Assembly (NCBI GenBank): GCA_016779225.1
Contig: JADHNZ010000005.1
Location: forward strand, 38,326-102,325
Direction: 5' to 3'
Source of the DNA: Planctomycetota bacterium
Lineage (GTDB): Bacteria; Planctomycetota; UBA1135; GCA-002686595
Length of the DNA: 64,000 nucleotides
Shown here: positions 53,243-62,117 of the stretch, one piece after another
Position numbering within the stretch: position 1 is the stretch's first letter
Layout: the number at the start of each line of letters is the position of its first letter
Notes under the pieces: model-generated
The model's input: the letters and a program-made list of their open reading frames with translations, nothing else
Told to the model about the DNA's origin: nothing
The model's database searches: none
Made by a program: the position numbers and the translations under genes

Positions 53243-54232
53243 ATGGCCCGGTCCCCCAGCAGCGAGCTGCCCTTCGAGGTGCTCACCACGACCTGGGCCT
53301 GCGCCGTGTGCGGAGCGGACGATGCGCGCCCCTACCGCGCGGCCATGTACGCGATCGGCCCGCGGACCTTCGACATGGTGCGCTGCCGCCGCTGCGGCCT
53401 CGTCTACTGCAACCCGCGCCCGGACTCCGGAACGCTCGGGCGCATGTACGACGACGAGGAGTACTACACCCACGGCTACAACCTCGGGGTCGAGGACCAG
53501 AACTACTTCGAGCGCAAGGACGAGCTGATCGCCGAGGCCGAGGAGGAGTGGGCCGCCCTCGAGCAGGAGGTCGGCGGACGCGGGGCGGCGCTGGAGCTCG
53601 GGTCTGCCGGAGGGTTCTTCCTCGAGGGCGCCCGGCGGCGCGGATGGCAGGTCGCGGGCGTCGAGCTCTCGCCCCCCGCCGCCCGCTACTCACGCGAGGA
53701 GCTGGGACTCGAGGTCTTCGAGGGCTGGCTCGCCGACGCCCCCTACGAGCCGGAGCGCTTCGATGTGGCGGTGGCCGACAATGTGCTGGAGCACACCACG
53801 GACCCGCGCCAGACCCTGCGCGAGCTGCGTGCCCTGGTTCGCCCGGGTGGACACCTGCTGGTGATCGTGCCCTCCTATGTGAACTCGGGGATCTTCAGGC
53901 TGCTGCTTGCGGCCCGGGCCGTCCTCCCTCGGCGCCTGCTGGGTCCCCAGCTCTGCGCCATGCTCAAGTTCGGGGACGGGGACGGCGGGTACCCCTACCA
54001 CATCCTCGAGTTCGACCGGCGCACCCTGGTGCGCCTGGTGGAGAGTGCCGGCCTCGAGATCGTGTCGGTCCAGGGCTCCGTCCCGCGCCCCGCGCACCTG
54101 TTCAAGCGCGAGGACCTCAGCCCCGTGGAGCGACTCCTGCGCGGAGTGTTCGTGGTCCTCGACGCGCTGATGCGCTGGCGCCTCGCCCCCCCGGCCAGCG
54201 TCCGCCTCCTGGCCCGCCGGCCCCGTAGCTGA
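53243..54232 (+). CDS. SAM-dependent methyltransferase with N-terminal zinc ribbon
   Basis: This is a 329-residue protein. The N terminus binds metal through CAVCGADDARPY and RCRRCGLVYCNPRP (four Cys), as in methyltransferases of glycan and natural-product clusters. The Rossmann fold follows: ALELGSAGGFFLEGARRRGW (SAM motif I, residues about 115-134, with GSAGG for the usual GCGxG), GVELSPPAARYS and AVADNVLEHTTDPRQTLREL. The C-terminal part (LLLAARAVLPRRLL) is unusual and hydrophobic, perhaps membrane associated. A second methyltransferase with the same ribbon lies at 59556. The likely substrate is a sugar or lipid-linked sugar, by context only. Confidence 0.85.
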   Translation: MARSPSSELPFEVLTTTWACAVCGADDARPYRAAMYAIGPRTFDMVRCRRCGLVYCNPRPDSGTLGRMYDDEEYYTHGYNLGVEDQNYFERKDELIAEAEEEWAALEQEVGGRGAALELGSAGGFFLEGARRRGWQVAGVELSPPAARYSREELGLEVFEGWLADAPYEPERFDVAVADNVLEHTTDPRQTLRELRALVRPGGHLLVIVPSYVNSGIFRLLLAARAVLPRRLLGPQLCAMLKFGDGDGGYPYHILEFDRRTLVRLVESAGLEIVSVQGSVPRPAHLFKREDLSPVERLLRGVFVVLDALMRWRLAPPASVRLLARRPRS

Positions 54233-54258
54233 GGGGCATGGGGTCTCGTCCCCGCGCC

Positions 54259-55962
54259 TCACTCCACGCTGTAGCCCGCCGAGGGCACGCCCCGGTCGAG
54301 GACCAGCGCGCCCGTCGCGGCGTCCACGAGGCGCATGTCGGGATGCACCCCGGGAAGAGCGAACGAGCCATCGGCGCGCCGCCGCGGCACGGCGTGCGCT
54401 CCGCGGCCCAGGGGCTGGCCCTCGCCATCCACCTGGATCAGCATGCGGCCGGTAGGGCCCTCGTCCCCGGCGCCCTGCACGAGCGTCAGGCCCGCATCGG
54501 GAGCGAGCACAAGGGGCTCCCCAAGGCGCACCTCGACCGCAAGGAAGGCCACATCCCGGGCGCTTCCGTCTCCCACCTCGGCCCGCAGCCAGGCGCGGTA
54601 GCTGCCGTCGGGGACCTCGGGCACCTGGCCGAACACCACATGACCCTCCGGCCGGAAGTCCACGGGGAGGTCGATGCGCTCCTCGGCGCCGAAGAGCGTG
54701 AGCAGGTGTGGCCCGCGGGTGGGCCAGGCGGCGGGCTCCGCCAGCTCGAGCGCGCCGCCGCGGACCACGCGCACCTCGGGCTGGAGCAGAATGCCCACGG
54801 GCTCCTCGAGGACCTGGGTCTCGAACCCGCGAACCAGCCACCCCTCGGCGGACACCTCCACCTCCACGCGCCAGGGACCACGCCCCAGGGCCTGGAGCTC
54901 GACAGGCCCGTCGTCGGCGAAGGGCAGTCGGAAGGCAAGCGCCGGGCGCCGCAGCTGGAGCGCCCCCTGATCGTGGAGGACGAGCTCGAGCGGCGGGCCC
55001 TCTTCGGCCTCGGGCCGCGTGATCGCGGGCTCGACGCGCAGGGACGCAGGTGCCGGCCCCTCACCGTCGAGCGTCCCGAGCCAGAGGCCCTCGCCGTCGC
55101 GGTGCTGCAGGTCTCGGCTCGCGCCCAGGCGGAAGGTCGAAGGCCCCACCTCCTCGAGGGCGGCGAGGTGCAGGGGACCGGCCAGTGCGTCCAGGAAGGC
55201 GACGCCCGAGAAGCGTCCCTGCAGGGGCTCCTGCTGGCAGCGGAGTCCGTCCGCCAAGAGCGCCCACCCGCCGGGGAGCGACTCGGTCCAGACCGAGGCG
55301 GTGTTGGCGGGCCCGATGGGAAGCACGACCTCGGCGGGGGCCACGAACGAGCCCCCCAGGCGCGGCTCGAAGCCCTGGGGCTCGGCGTCCACGGGCAGCC
55401 AGCCCACGGGATCCACTGAGCCCCAGCCGTGCTCTCCGGGCTCGACCAGGATGCGCCCGCCGCTCTCACGCAGGGGCACGATCCGTCTCCACAGCGGGGA
55501 CGCGCCCTCGGCCAGCGCGAGGCTGGCCGTGCGCGCGAGGTCGCGGCGGTCCAGGCCGAACAGCACGGACGGATCCACGGCCGAGAGGCCCTCCAGCAGC
55601 TGCAGCACCAGGAGGTCGTCCGCCAGCTCCGGCAGGCCCGCGCCGACATCCACGGTGAGCCGGGCCTCCCCCGGCGACGCCACGCGCAGCCAGCAGGCCT
55701 CACCCGGACCGCCGCCCTCCCCGCCCGGCTGCGGCAGCGCCCACAGCCGGAGCGGGCCCTCGACACCGAGCGCGGGGACATGGTCCGGCGCAGTGGCGAA
55801 CCACCAGGTGCGGCCGTCCAGCTCCTCAAGGAGCGGCACGACGCGCGCGTCGGGGAGCGGCGCCCCGTCTGCGCGCAGAGCGACCGGGGGCGCGGGGGAG
55901 CAGGCCGCAGTAGCGACCAGCAGCGTCGCGTACGCGGTCGGTGTCCACCAGGCGAGGCTCAC
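54259..55962 (-). CDS. Large lipoprotein of unknown function, coupled to the GT-C protein
   Basis: I do not recognise a family. The GTG at 55962 overlaps the TGA of the upstream GT-C-like gene (GTGA). The 567-residue product begins with a signal ending in LLVATAA followed by the lipidated Cys. The rest is beta-rich and regular, with many Gly/Pro turns, and near its C terminus GSYRAWLRAEVGDGSARDVA and PLGRGAHAVPRRRADGSF hint at Ig-like folds. Coupling to a membrane glycosyltransferase-like protein suggests an envelope partner or substrate handler. An open frame continues upstream to 57513 but only as antisense noise. Confidence 0.65.
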   Translation of the reverse strand: MSLAWWTPTAYATLLVATAACSPAPPVALRADGAPLPDARVVPLLEELDGRTWWFATAPDHVPALGVEGPLRLWALPQPGGEGGGPGEACWLRVASPGEARLTVDVGAGLPELADDLLVLQLLEGLSAVDPSVLFGLDRRDLARTASLALAEGASPLWRRIVPLRESGGRILVEPGEHGWGSVDPVGWLPVDAEPQGFEPRLGGSFVAPAEVVLPIGPANTASVWTESLPGGWALLADGLRCQQEPLQGRFSGVAFLDALAGPLHLAALEEVGPSTFRLGASRDLQHRDGEGLWLGTLDGEGPAPASLRVEPAITRPEAEEGPPLELVLHDQGALQLRRPALAFRLPFADDGPVELQALGRGPWRVEVEVSAEGWLVRGFETQVLEEPVGILLQPEVRVVRGGALELAEPAAWPTRGPHLLTLFGAEERIDLPVDFRPEGHVVFGQVPEVPDGSYRAWLRAEVGDGSARDVAFLAVEVRLGEPLVLAPDAGLTLVQGAGDEGPTGRMLIQVDGEGQPLGRGAHAVPRRRADGSFALPGVHPDMRLVDAATGALVLDRGVPSAGYSVE

Positions 55963-58202
55963 TCCGCACCTCCCGCGAGGACCGCCTCGCGCAGGCGCTC
56001 GGGCACGGCCTCCAGCGCGAGGTCCAGCCTCGCGGGCTCCTGCGCCCAGCGCGGAGCGCCGGGCTGAGCGTCCACGCGAGCGCACTCGCGCCCGAAGGCC
56101 TGGGCCACGATCGGCTGCAGCTCCAGGGGCACGATCGCATCCAGGACCTCCGTGGGCCAGGTCACCTCCGTCCGGCCGTCGGCGAGGCCCATGCCCAGCC
56201 CCTCGTACAGCGCGCGCCGATGCACGGGTGCCGCGCGGCGGAAGAGCTCGGCAAAGCGCGCCGTGTCGGGCGGGTGGGCACGGCCGAGGATCCGGCCGGC
56301 AAACCTCCCCAGCGAGCGCCCGCCCGCCTGCTCGATGCCCGCGTCCACGAGCCGCTGGGCGAGGTCCTCGTGGAGCTCCAGGTGGCGCGGCACATCGAAG
56401 GCGAGGGTCGGGTAGTCCTGCAGCCAGCAGGAGCCCTCGACCACAGCCTCCGCCAGGGGATGTCCCGAATCGACGAGCAGCGCAAGCCCCTGAACGAGGG
56501 CCTGCCGCGCCCGGGGCCCCTGGCCCACCAGGGTCCGTAGCCCCGAGCCCGCACCGCGAGCCCAGTCCAGTTGGAACGCCACCGGCACGCCCTGCAGCAG
56601 GGCCTCGAGGTCGAGCGGAGACGCGTACGACTGCAGCGGGTCCACACCACGGCGCTCGTCGGCGGTGACGCGACCGTCTCCATCGGCGTCGGCCCGCATG
56701 ACCACCTGCATCTGAGCTCCGTAGAAGCCCATCGTCCGGTGCAGGCGCTGACGCTCCAGCCGCGGGAGCTCTGCAGCGATCCGGAGGCGCTCCGCGAGGG
56801 ACACTCCCGAGGTCTCCATCACCAGGCCCCGCGCGTACTGCTCGAAGTTGTAGCCCTCGTAGCGCGCGCCCACCCCGCGGTCCTCGCCGGCCTCGAGAGC
56901 CTGGGTGAGGGGCAGAGCACCAAGCAGTCCGAGGCTGAGCGCCATCGCCCCTGCGAACCCGCGCAGGCGATCCCACCGCACGGAGCACGCCAGGGCGATC
57001 AGCAGCACCGTGAGCAGGTGGAAGTGCGGCAGGAAGTAGCGATAGCCACCCACCTCCACCGGATAGCGGTGGAGGCCGTTCTGCAGGTCCGAGAGCGCGA
57101 AGGCCGCCGCCGCCAGCGGGGTCCACGCCAGCAGCGGGAAGAGGCGAAGGCGCGTGTAGGCGGTCCGTGCCTCCTCCGGCGTGCGCCCCAGGAGCCCCCG
57201 GCTGAAGAGCAGCCGCAGCAGGTGCCACGCCAGCGGAAGGCCCAGGGTGAGCAGCGCCAGCAGCCAGAGCCCGCGCAGCAGCTCGCCCCAGTGGGCGGGC
57301 GTCCCGCCGTGGAACGGGGCGCGCACGAGGTCCGGACCGAGGAAGGTGCCAAGCCGGTCGAGGAAGCCGCTGACCTCTCCCCGCGACGGGGCCGAGGAGA
57401 ACTTCGTCAGCAGGAAGTCGGAGCCGCGGGACGCCACCGCGAGGTTGATCAGGACGAGCGGCGAAACCCCCAGCGCGAACCCCGGGAGCGCGGTCCCGAG
57501 GTCGCGCAGCCACGGACGCAGACCGCGGGTGATCAGGTGCACGCCCGCCATGCAGCCCACGGGGATCACCGCGCCGAGGAACACGAAGACATTGATCCCC
57601 GCCGTGAGCCCTGCCAGCAGCCAGGCCCGGGCCGCCGTCGGCTGCCCCGTCCGCCGCATGGCCGCGTCGAACGCCCAGAGGGACGCCGTCAGGTAGAAGA
57701 GGTTCTCAAAGTGGTTGCCCGTGCCAATGACGGAGTACTTCTGCAGCAGCTCGGTCGGTCCCAGCGCGAACAGCAGCGCCGCGCCAAGGGCGGCGCGCTC
57801 CCCGAGCAGGCCCCGCACCCACCCGAACAGCAGCAGGATCACCCCCACGCCGTAGAGCAGCGGGACCAGCTTGAAGGTCAGGTACGACGCGCCGAACGCG
57901 GCGAACAGCGGGGCCGCCAGGGCGCCGTTGATGAAGTACCCAGCCGAGTTGTCGTAGTGGACCCCCAGGGGCTGCTCGAGGCCCAGCTCGAGGATGCGGC
58001 CGACGGTCCCCGACACATACAGCTCGTACATGGGGAAGACCACATGGTCGAAGGCGCGGTCGAGCCAGATCCACCGCAGGATCCCATGCAGCGCGACGAT
58101 GGCGCAAAGAGCCGTCAGCACCCGCGCACGCCCCAGGCCCGCAGGGCTCCCGCCCCAGCCCGTCACGCGGCTCCGGTCCAACGCACCCTCCGGCTCCATC
58201 AC
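55959..58202 (-). CDS. GT-C-type membrane protein (dolichyl-phosphate-mannose transferase-like) with EF-hand-like loop
   Basis: This is a 747-residue protein. Residues about 25-440 hold eleven to twelve membrane helices. The first periplasmic loop contains AFDHVVFPMYELYV, and GVHYDNSAGYFINGALAAP is reminiscent of the Asp-containing catalytic loop of GT-C transferases. The C-terminal 300 residues are soluble, helical, and contain DADGDGRVTADE, a perfect 12-residue EF-hand calcium loop. GTG 58202 is preferred because TAGGAT is 6 bases before it; the ATG at 58199 would also work. A role in adding a lipid-linked sugar to protein or glycan is inferred from fold and context. It is divergent from the GT9 gene. 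Confidence 0.75.
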   Translation of the reverse strand: MMEPEGALDRSRVTGWGGSPAGLGRARVLTALCAIVALHGILRWIWLDRAFDHVVFPMYELYVSGTVGRILELGLEQPLGVHYDNSAGYFINGALAAPLFAAFGASYLTFKLVPLLYGVGVILLLFGWVRGLLGERAALGAALLFALGPTELLQKYSVIGTGNHFENLFYLTASLWAFDAAMRRTGQPTAARAWLLAGLTAGINVFVFLGAVIPVGCMAGVHLITRGLRPWLRDLGTALPGFALGVSPLVLINLAVASRGSDFLLTKFSSAPSRGEVSGFLDRLGTFLGPDLVRAPFHGGTPAHWGELLRGLWLLALLTLGLPLAWHLLRLLFSRGLLGRTPEEARTAYTRLRLFPLLAWTPLAAAAFALSDLQNGLHRYPVEVGGYRYFLPHFHLLTVLLIALACSVRWDRLRGFAGAMALSLGLLGALPLTQALEAGEDRGVGARYEGYNFEQYARGLVMETSGVSLAERLRIAAELPRLERQRLHRTMGFYGAQMQVVMRADADGDGRVTADERRGVDPLQSYASPLDLEALLQGVPVAFQLDWARGAGSGLRTLVGQGPRARQALVQGLALLVDSGHPLAEAVVEGSCWLQDYPTLAFDVPRHLELHEDLAQRLVDAGIEQAGGRSLGRFAGRILGRAHPPDTARFAELFRRAAPVHRRALYEGLGMGLADGRTEVTWPTEVLDAIVPLELQPIVAQAFGRECARVDAQPGAPRWAQEPARLDLALEAVPERLREAVLAGGAE

Positions 58203-58214
58203 AGAGGGATCCTA
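58203..58214 (-). promoter_or_regulatory. Putative leaderless promoter of GT-C gene
   Basis: TAGGAT (58214-58209, minus strand) plus 6 bases leads to GTG at 58202, immediately followed by an ATG. The spacing favours the GTG. Confidence 0.45.
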
Positions 58215-58329
58215 TCGACCGGGAGCAGCCCGATTCGAGAGCCCCGGAGGTCCCCTGAGGACCGCGAGCGGGAGTTCGACTGCGGTCCGTGGGTCCGCTC
58301 GACCGATCTCAGTATGCTCCCCTGCGTCG

Positions 58330-59559
58330 ATGAACCTCTCCACCATGCGCCGCATCGACGCCCTCGTCGGGCGTCCCCTGTGCCTCCTCGCGGGCGCATG
58401 GGCGCGGCTCGTGGACCGCTTCGCGCCGCGACGCAAGCCGGGCGATCCAGGTCGCATTCTGTTCATCGAGCTCTCGGAGATGGGCAGCACGATCCTGGCG
58501 GCCCCCACGATCCAGCGCGCGCGCGGCCTCAGCGGCCAGCCGCCGTGCTTCGTCATCTTCGAGAAGAACGCCGCGTCGCTGCGCCTGCTGGGGCTCTTCG
58601 ACGAGGAGGACATCTTCTGCTTCCCCGACACCAGCCTGGTGGACATGGCCGAGGGCGTGGTCCGGTTCCGGCGCTGGTGCCGCGAGCGCGGCGTCCAGAC
58701 GGTCGTCGACCTCGAGCTCTTCGCCCGGGTCTCCTCCCTGCTGGCCGTGGCCAGCGGCGCCCGCCAGCGCGTCGGCTTCGACAACTTCCGGGCCGAGGGG
58801 CTCTACCGGGGCAACCACCTGACCCACCGGGTGGCCTACAACCCCTACCAGCACATGTCCGCCAACTTCATGGCGCTCATGGACGCGCTCGAGGAGGCTC
58901 CTCGCCCCGAGCCCGGCCCCAAGCGGGAGCCGCGCAGCAGCCGGCAGGTGGTCGGCACGCCCCCCAAGCCCGAGCTGCAGGCCCACCTCCAGCGCGAGCT
59001 CGACGCCCGCTGCGTCCTGCCGGACGGGGCCCGACTGATCGTGCTCAATCCCGAGGCGGGCGCGCTCCTGCCGATCCGCAACTGGCCGCGAGCGCGCTTC
59101 ATCGAGCTGAGCCGCCGCCTGCTCCGGGAAGATCCGCGGGCCGTGGTCGTCCTCATGGGAGTGCCCGCGGGCCACGAGACCATCCGAGAGATCCACGCGG
59201 GAGTGGACGACCCGCGCTGCATCGACTTCGTTGGCTGCACGAGGGATCTCGACGATGTGCTGCAGCTGTGCCACATGGCCGAGGTCTTGGTCACCAACGA
59301 CTCCGGACCGGCGCACTTCGCGACCCTCACCCCGGTCGGCGTCGTGACCCTGTTCGGACCCGAGACCCCGGTGCTCTACGGACCTCGTGGACCGCGCGCG
59401 ATCAACCTGCACGAGCCCCTCGCCTGCAGCCCCTGCCTGACGGCCTTCAACCACCGGAACTCCGGCTGCACGGACAATTTCTGCCTGCAGTCCATCACCG
59501 TGGACCGCGTGCTCGAGGCCATCGCGACCCTGGTCCCCCAGAGGACCCTGCCCGCATGA
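58330..59559 (+). CDS. Glycosyltransferase family 9 (heptosyltransferase-like)
   Basis: This is a 409-residue protein. GRILFIELSEMGSTILAAP near residue 42 matches the N-terminal GT9 strand-loop, and VLNPEAGALLPIRNWPRARF with LVTNDSGPAHFATLTPVGVV (residues about 318-337) is the nucleotide-sugar pocket, where DSGPAH is the family mark. VTLFGPETPVLYGP and CSPCLTAFNHRNSGC complete the C-terminal domain. Such enzymes transfer heptose or related sugars to lipid A core or surface glycans at the inner membrane. A Met at 58345 is another possible start. TATGCT lies 11 bases upstream of the chosen ATG. Confidence 0.9.
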   Translation: MNLSTMRRIDALVGRPLCLLAGAWARLVDRFAPRRKPGDPGRILFIELSEMGSTILAAPTIQRARGLSGQPPCFVIFEKNAASLRLLGLFDEEDIFCFPDTSLVDMAEGVVRFRRWCRERGVQTVVDLELFARVSSLLAVASGARQRVGFDNFRAEGLYRGNHLTHRVAYNPYQHMSANFMALMDALEEAPRPEPGPKREPRSSRQVVGTPPKPELQAHLQRELDARCVLPDGARLIVLNPEAGALLPIRNWPRARFIELSRRLLREDPRAVVVLMGVPAGHETIREIHAGVDDPRCIDFVGCTRDLDDVLQLCHMAEVLVTNDSGPAHFATLTPVGVVTLFGPETPVLYGPRGPRAINLHEPLACSPCLTAFNHRNSGCTDNFCLQSITVDRVLEAIATLVPQRTLPA

Positions 59560-60425
59560 GCGCACCGCGGCTGGTCGAGGCGCACTGCGCCCTGTGCGGC
59601 GACGCGGGCTCGCGCCCGCACCTGGAGCGCGACGGGTTCCAGGTGGTCCGGTGCGAGGACTGCGGCCTGCGCTTCGTGAACCCACGCCTCGATGAGAGCG
59701 CGCTCGACGCCGAGTACAACGACCAGCGCGCCTCGCCGACGCCCTACTACCTCGAGACCGCGCCCGAGGACCGCCAGACCTTCCTCGATCGCCTGAGGCG
59801 GCTGGAGCGCTATCGGGCCCCGGGCGACCTGCTCGACCTGGGCTGCGGACCGGGGACCATGCTGGCGGCTGCCGCAGAGCGCGGCTGGCGCCCGGTCGGC
59901 GTGGACCTCAACCGCACCAGCATCCAGCACGCAGCGGACCAGGGTCTCGAGGCCCACGCGGGACTCTTCCCGCACCCGGCCCTCGCCGGGCGGAGCTTCG
60001 ACGCGGTCACGATGAACGACTTCATCGAGCATGTGCCGGATCCCGTGGGGATCCTGCGGGAGGTGCGGGCCACTCTCCGGCCCGGCGGGCTCGCGTTCCT
60101 CACGACGCCCGATGCCGGCTCCCTGGTGGCACGCCTCACCGGGGCCTCGTGGCTGCACCTCAAGCCGCGCGAGCACCTGAACTACTTCGACCGAGCGGGC
60201 GTGCGCAGCCTCGCCGCCCAGGCGGGTCTCGAGGTGGTCTGGCTCGGAGCCATGGGGCGACGCCGGAGCCTGCGCATCGTGCGCGACCGGCTCCAGGGCT
60301 ACTCGCGCCTGGTCGGCGCGGTGACCGGCGCGCTCCTGCCAGAGGCCTTCGCGGCCCGCACGCACCTTCCGATCAACCTCGGTGACGAGGTGGGACTCAT
60401 CGCGCGCCGGCCCACCGACGCCTGA
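59556..60425 (+). CDS. SAM-dependent methyltransferase with zinc ribbon (second copy)
   Basis: This is a 289-residue protein. CALCGDAGSRPHL and RCEDCGLRFVNPRLDE form the same four-Cys ribbon as at 53243. DLLDLGCGPGTMLAAAAERG (residues about 89-108) is a canonical SAM motif I, followed by GVDLNRTSIQHAADQG and MNDFIEHVPDPVGILREV. Its ATG overlaps the GT9 stop (ATGA), so it probably methylates a sugar product of that enzyme. The two methyltransferases share the ribbon and lengths but have diverged widely. Confidence 0.9.
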   Translation: MSAPRLVEAHCALCGDAGSRPHLERDGFQVVRCEDCGLRFVNPRLDESALDAEYNDQRASPTPYYLETAPEDRQTFLDRLRRLERYRAPGDLLDLGCGPGTMLAAAAERGWRPVGVDLNRTSIQHAADQGLEAHAGLFPHPALAGRSFDAVTMNDFIEHVPDPVGILREVRATLRPGGLAFLTTPDAGSLVARLTGASWLHLKPREHLNYFDRAGVRSLAAQAGLEVVWLGAMGRRRSLRIVRDRLQGYSRLVGAVTGALLPEAFAARTHLPINLGDEVGLIARRPTDA

Positions 60426-60428
60426 GCC

Positions 60429-62117
60429 ATGGAGGCGCGCTGGGTCCCCACTGGAGCAGCGCTCCTGGCCCTGCTGGCCTTCGCTCCGGCGCTGACCGGG
60501 GGCTTCTCCTACGACGACCTGGAGGCCATCCGCGGGAACCCCGTCATCGAGGGCAGCGCGCCCTGGTGGACGGCCTTCACGCGCGACTACTGGGAGCACC
60601 TCGGCGCGGCCGGGCACTGGCGCCCCGCGGCCACCCTCAGCCTCCGCCTCGTGCACGGGCTCTGCGGAGAGAGCGCGCCTGCCCAGCACGCCGCCTCGGT
60701 CCTCCTCCATGGCTGCGCTGCCGCGCTGTTGGCCGGACTCCTGCTGCGCCTGGGCGTCGGGACCGCCCTCGCCGGCCTGGCCGCGGCGCTCTTCGCCGCG
60801 CATCCTGCCCTGGCGGACGGGGTGGCCTGGATCAGCGGGCGCAGCTCTCCGGTCTCGGCCCTCGGAGGCCTGGTGGGGCTGCACCTCGTGCTGTGCGCCC
60901 GAACCGCCCGCACCGTCGCGCTCGCCGCCGCGCTCGCCGTCCTGCTCGCCGCCCTGGGCAAGGAGGACGGGCTGACCTTTGCTCCGGTGGCCGTCCTCCT
61001 CGCCGCCAGGCAGGGTCAGGTGCGGGCCGGGCTCCTGGGTGTGCTCCTCGGCGGCGTGGCCTGGGCTGCCCTGCGGCTCGCCACCTACGGCGAGGCCCTG
61101 CCCTCCGCGCCGGGCTCACCCCTGGCGAGCCTCGGCCTCTGGGATCGGGAGGCCCTCGGGGGCTGGGCGTGGCTCGGCGGCCTCCGCGCCCTGCTGGTCC
61201 CCATCGGACTCGTCCCGGGGCGAGCGCCGCTGGCCGTCGAGGCCTGGGCCAAGGCCTGGCCCGTCGCGGGGGTCCTCGTGGCCCATGCCCTGCCGCTCCT
61301 TGGACTCACGCTCAGCTGGCGGGCCCTGGCCGGGCCGCGGTCGCAGTCCCTGGCGGCGGCCAGCGTGGGCTGCGCCTGCCTGGCCACCCTGCCGACCCTG
61401 CAGCTCATTCCGGCGGGCGAGGTGTTCGCCACGCGCTTCCTGTATCTGCCCCTCCTCTTCGCTGCCCCCGCCCTGGGCATGGCCCTCGCGCGGCTGGGCA
61501 CGGCGCCGCGGCGGATCACGGCGCCGCGGCGGATCACAGCGCCGCGGCTGATCCTGCTGGCGGCCCTCGTCCCGCTGAGCTGGCGTGCCTCCGCTCCCTA
61601 TGCCAGCCGGGAGGCCTACTGGCAGGCCCGCATGGCGGCGGAGCCCGAGGACGCGCGCGCCTGGAACGCGCTGGGCAACGCCGCCCTCGAGCTTGGCGAC
61701 GAGGCCGCTGCCGAGGCGCGCTTCCTGCGCGCCGTCGAGCTCGACCCAAGCTACTCACGGCCGCGCGTGAACCTGGGCGTGCTGCTCGTCCAGCGCGGCG
61801 AGCTGCAGCAGGCCGAGGCCGTGCTGGCCGAGGCCTGCGCGCGCGGCCCTCGCAATCCGGTTGCGCACCAGAACCACGGAGCCGTCCTGCTGCGGCTCGA
61901 GCGCTGGGAGCGGGCCGCCGAGGCGTATGGCCGAGCGACCGAGCTGGCTCCGGGTGCGGTGGCGGCCTGGCGCGGCCTCGCGCGGGCGCGGCAGTCCCTG
62001 GGCCAGCCCAAGACCGCACGGGCCGCCCTCGAGCGCGCCCTGGCGCTCGATCCCCGCGACACACGGTCCCTGGCCTTGCTCGAGCAGCTCGAAGGCAGTC
62101 CACTGCAGGAGCCGTGA
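60429..62117 (+). CDS. TMTC-like membrane protein with C-terminal TPR repeats
   Basis: This is a 562-residue protein, 3 bases after the methyltransferase. Residues about 1-390 hold some nine to ten membrane helices. GGFSYDDLEAIRGNPVI near residue 24 is the conserved loop (F.YDD..I..N) of the TMTC/O-mannosyltransferase-type GT-C family. Residues about 400-555 are TPR units: ARAWNALGNAALELGDEAAA, VNLGVLLVQRGELQQAEAVL and AWRGLARARQSLGQPKTARA. A run of three TAPRRI-type hexapeptides at about residue 360 comes from an 18-bp DNA repeat. Proposed to add or hold sugars on the periplasmic side. Its stop overlaps the next gene (GTGA). Confidence 0.82.
   Translation: MEARWVPTGAALLALLAFAPALTGGFSYDDLEAIRGNPVIEGSAPWWTAFTRDYWEHLGAAGHWRPAATLSLRLVHGLCGESAPAQHAASVLLHGCAAALLAGLLLRLGVGTALAGLAAALFAAHPALADGVAWISGRSSPVSALGGLVGLHLVLCARTARTVALAAALAVLLAALGKEDGLTFAPVAVLLAARQGQVRAGLLGVLLGGVAWAALRLATYGEALPSAPGSPLASLGLWDREALGGWAWLGGLRALLVPIGLVPGRAPLAVEAWAKAWPVAGVLVAHALPLLGLTLSWRALAGPRSQSLAAASVGCACLATLPTLQLIPAGEVFATRFLYLPLLFAAPALGMALARLGTAPRRITAPRRITAPRLILLAALVPLSWRASAPYASREAYWQARMAAEPEDARAWNALGNAALELGDEAAAEARFLRAVELDPSYSRPRVNLGVLLVQRGELQQAEAVLAEACARGPRNPVAHQNHGAVLLRLERWERAAEAYGRATELAPGAVAAWRGLARARQSLGQPKTARAALERALALDPRDTRSLALLEQLEGSPLQEP
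61502..61553 (+). repeat. 18-bp tandem repeat inside the TMTC-like gene
   Basis: GGCGCCGCGGCGGATCAC is repeated in direct tandem nearly three times, encoding TAPRRI twice and a degenerate third unit. It lies in a loop between the last membrane helices. Confidence 0.8.

Noticed and set aside
55963..57513. Upstream extension of the lipoprotein gene at 54259
   Set aside because: This part is a shifted frame inside the GT-C gene. The GTGA overlap and signal peptide fix the start at 55962.
56571..59555. Upstream part of a 1,284-codon open frame ending in the second methyltransferase
   Set aside because: It lies antisense to the GT-C gene and out of frame with the GT9 gene; only the final 289 codons are a real protein.
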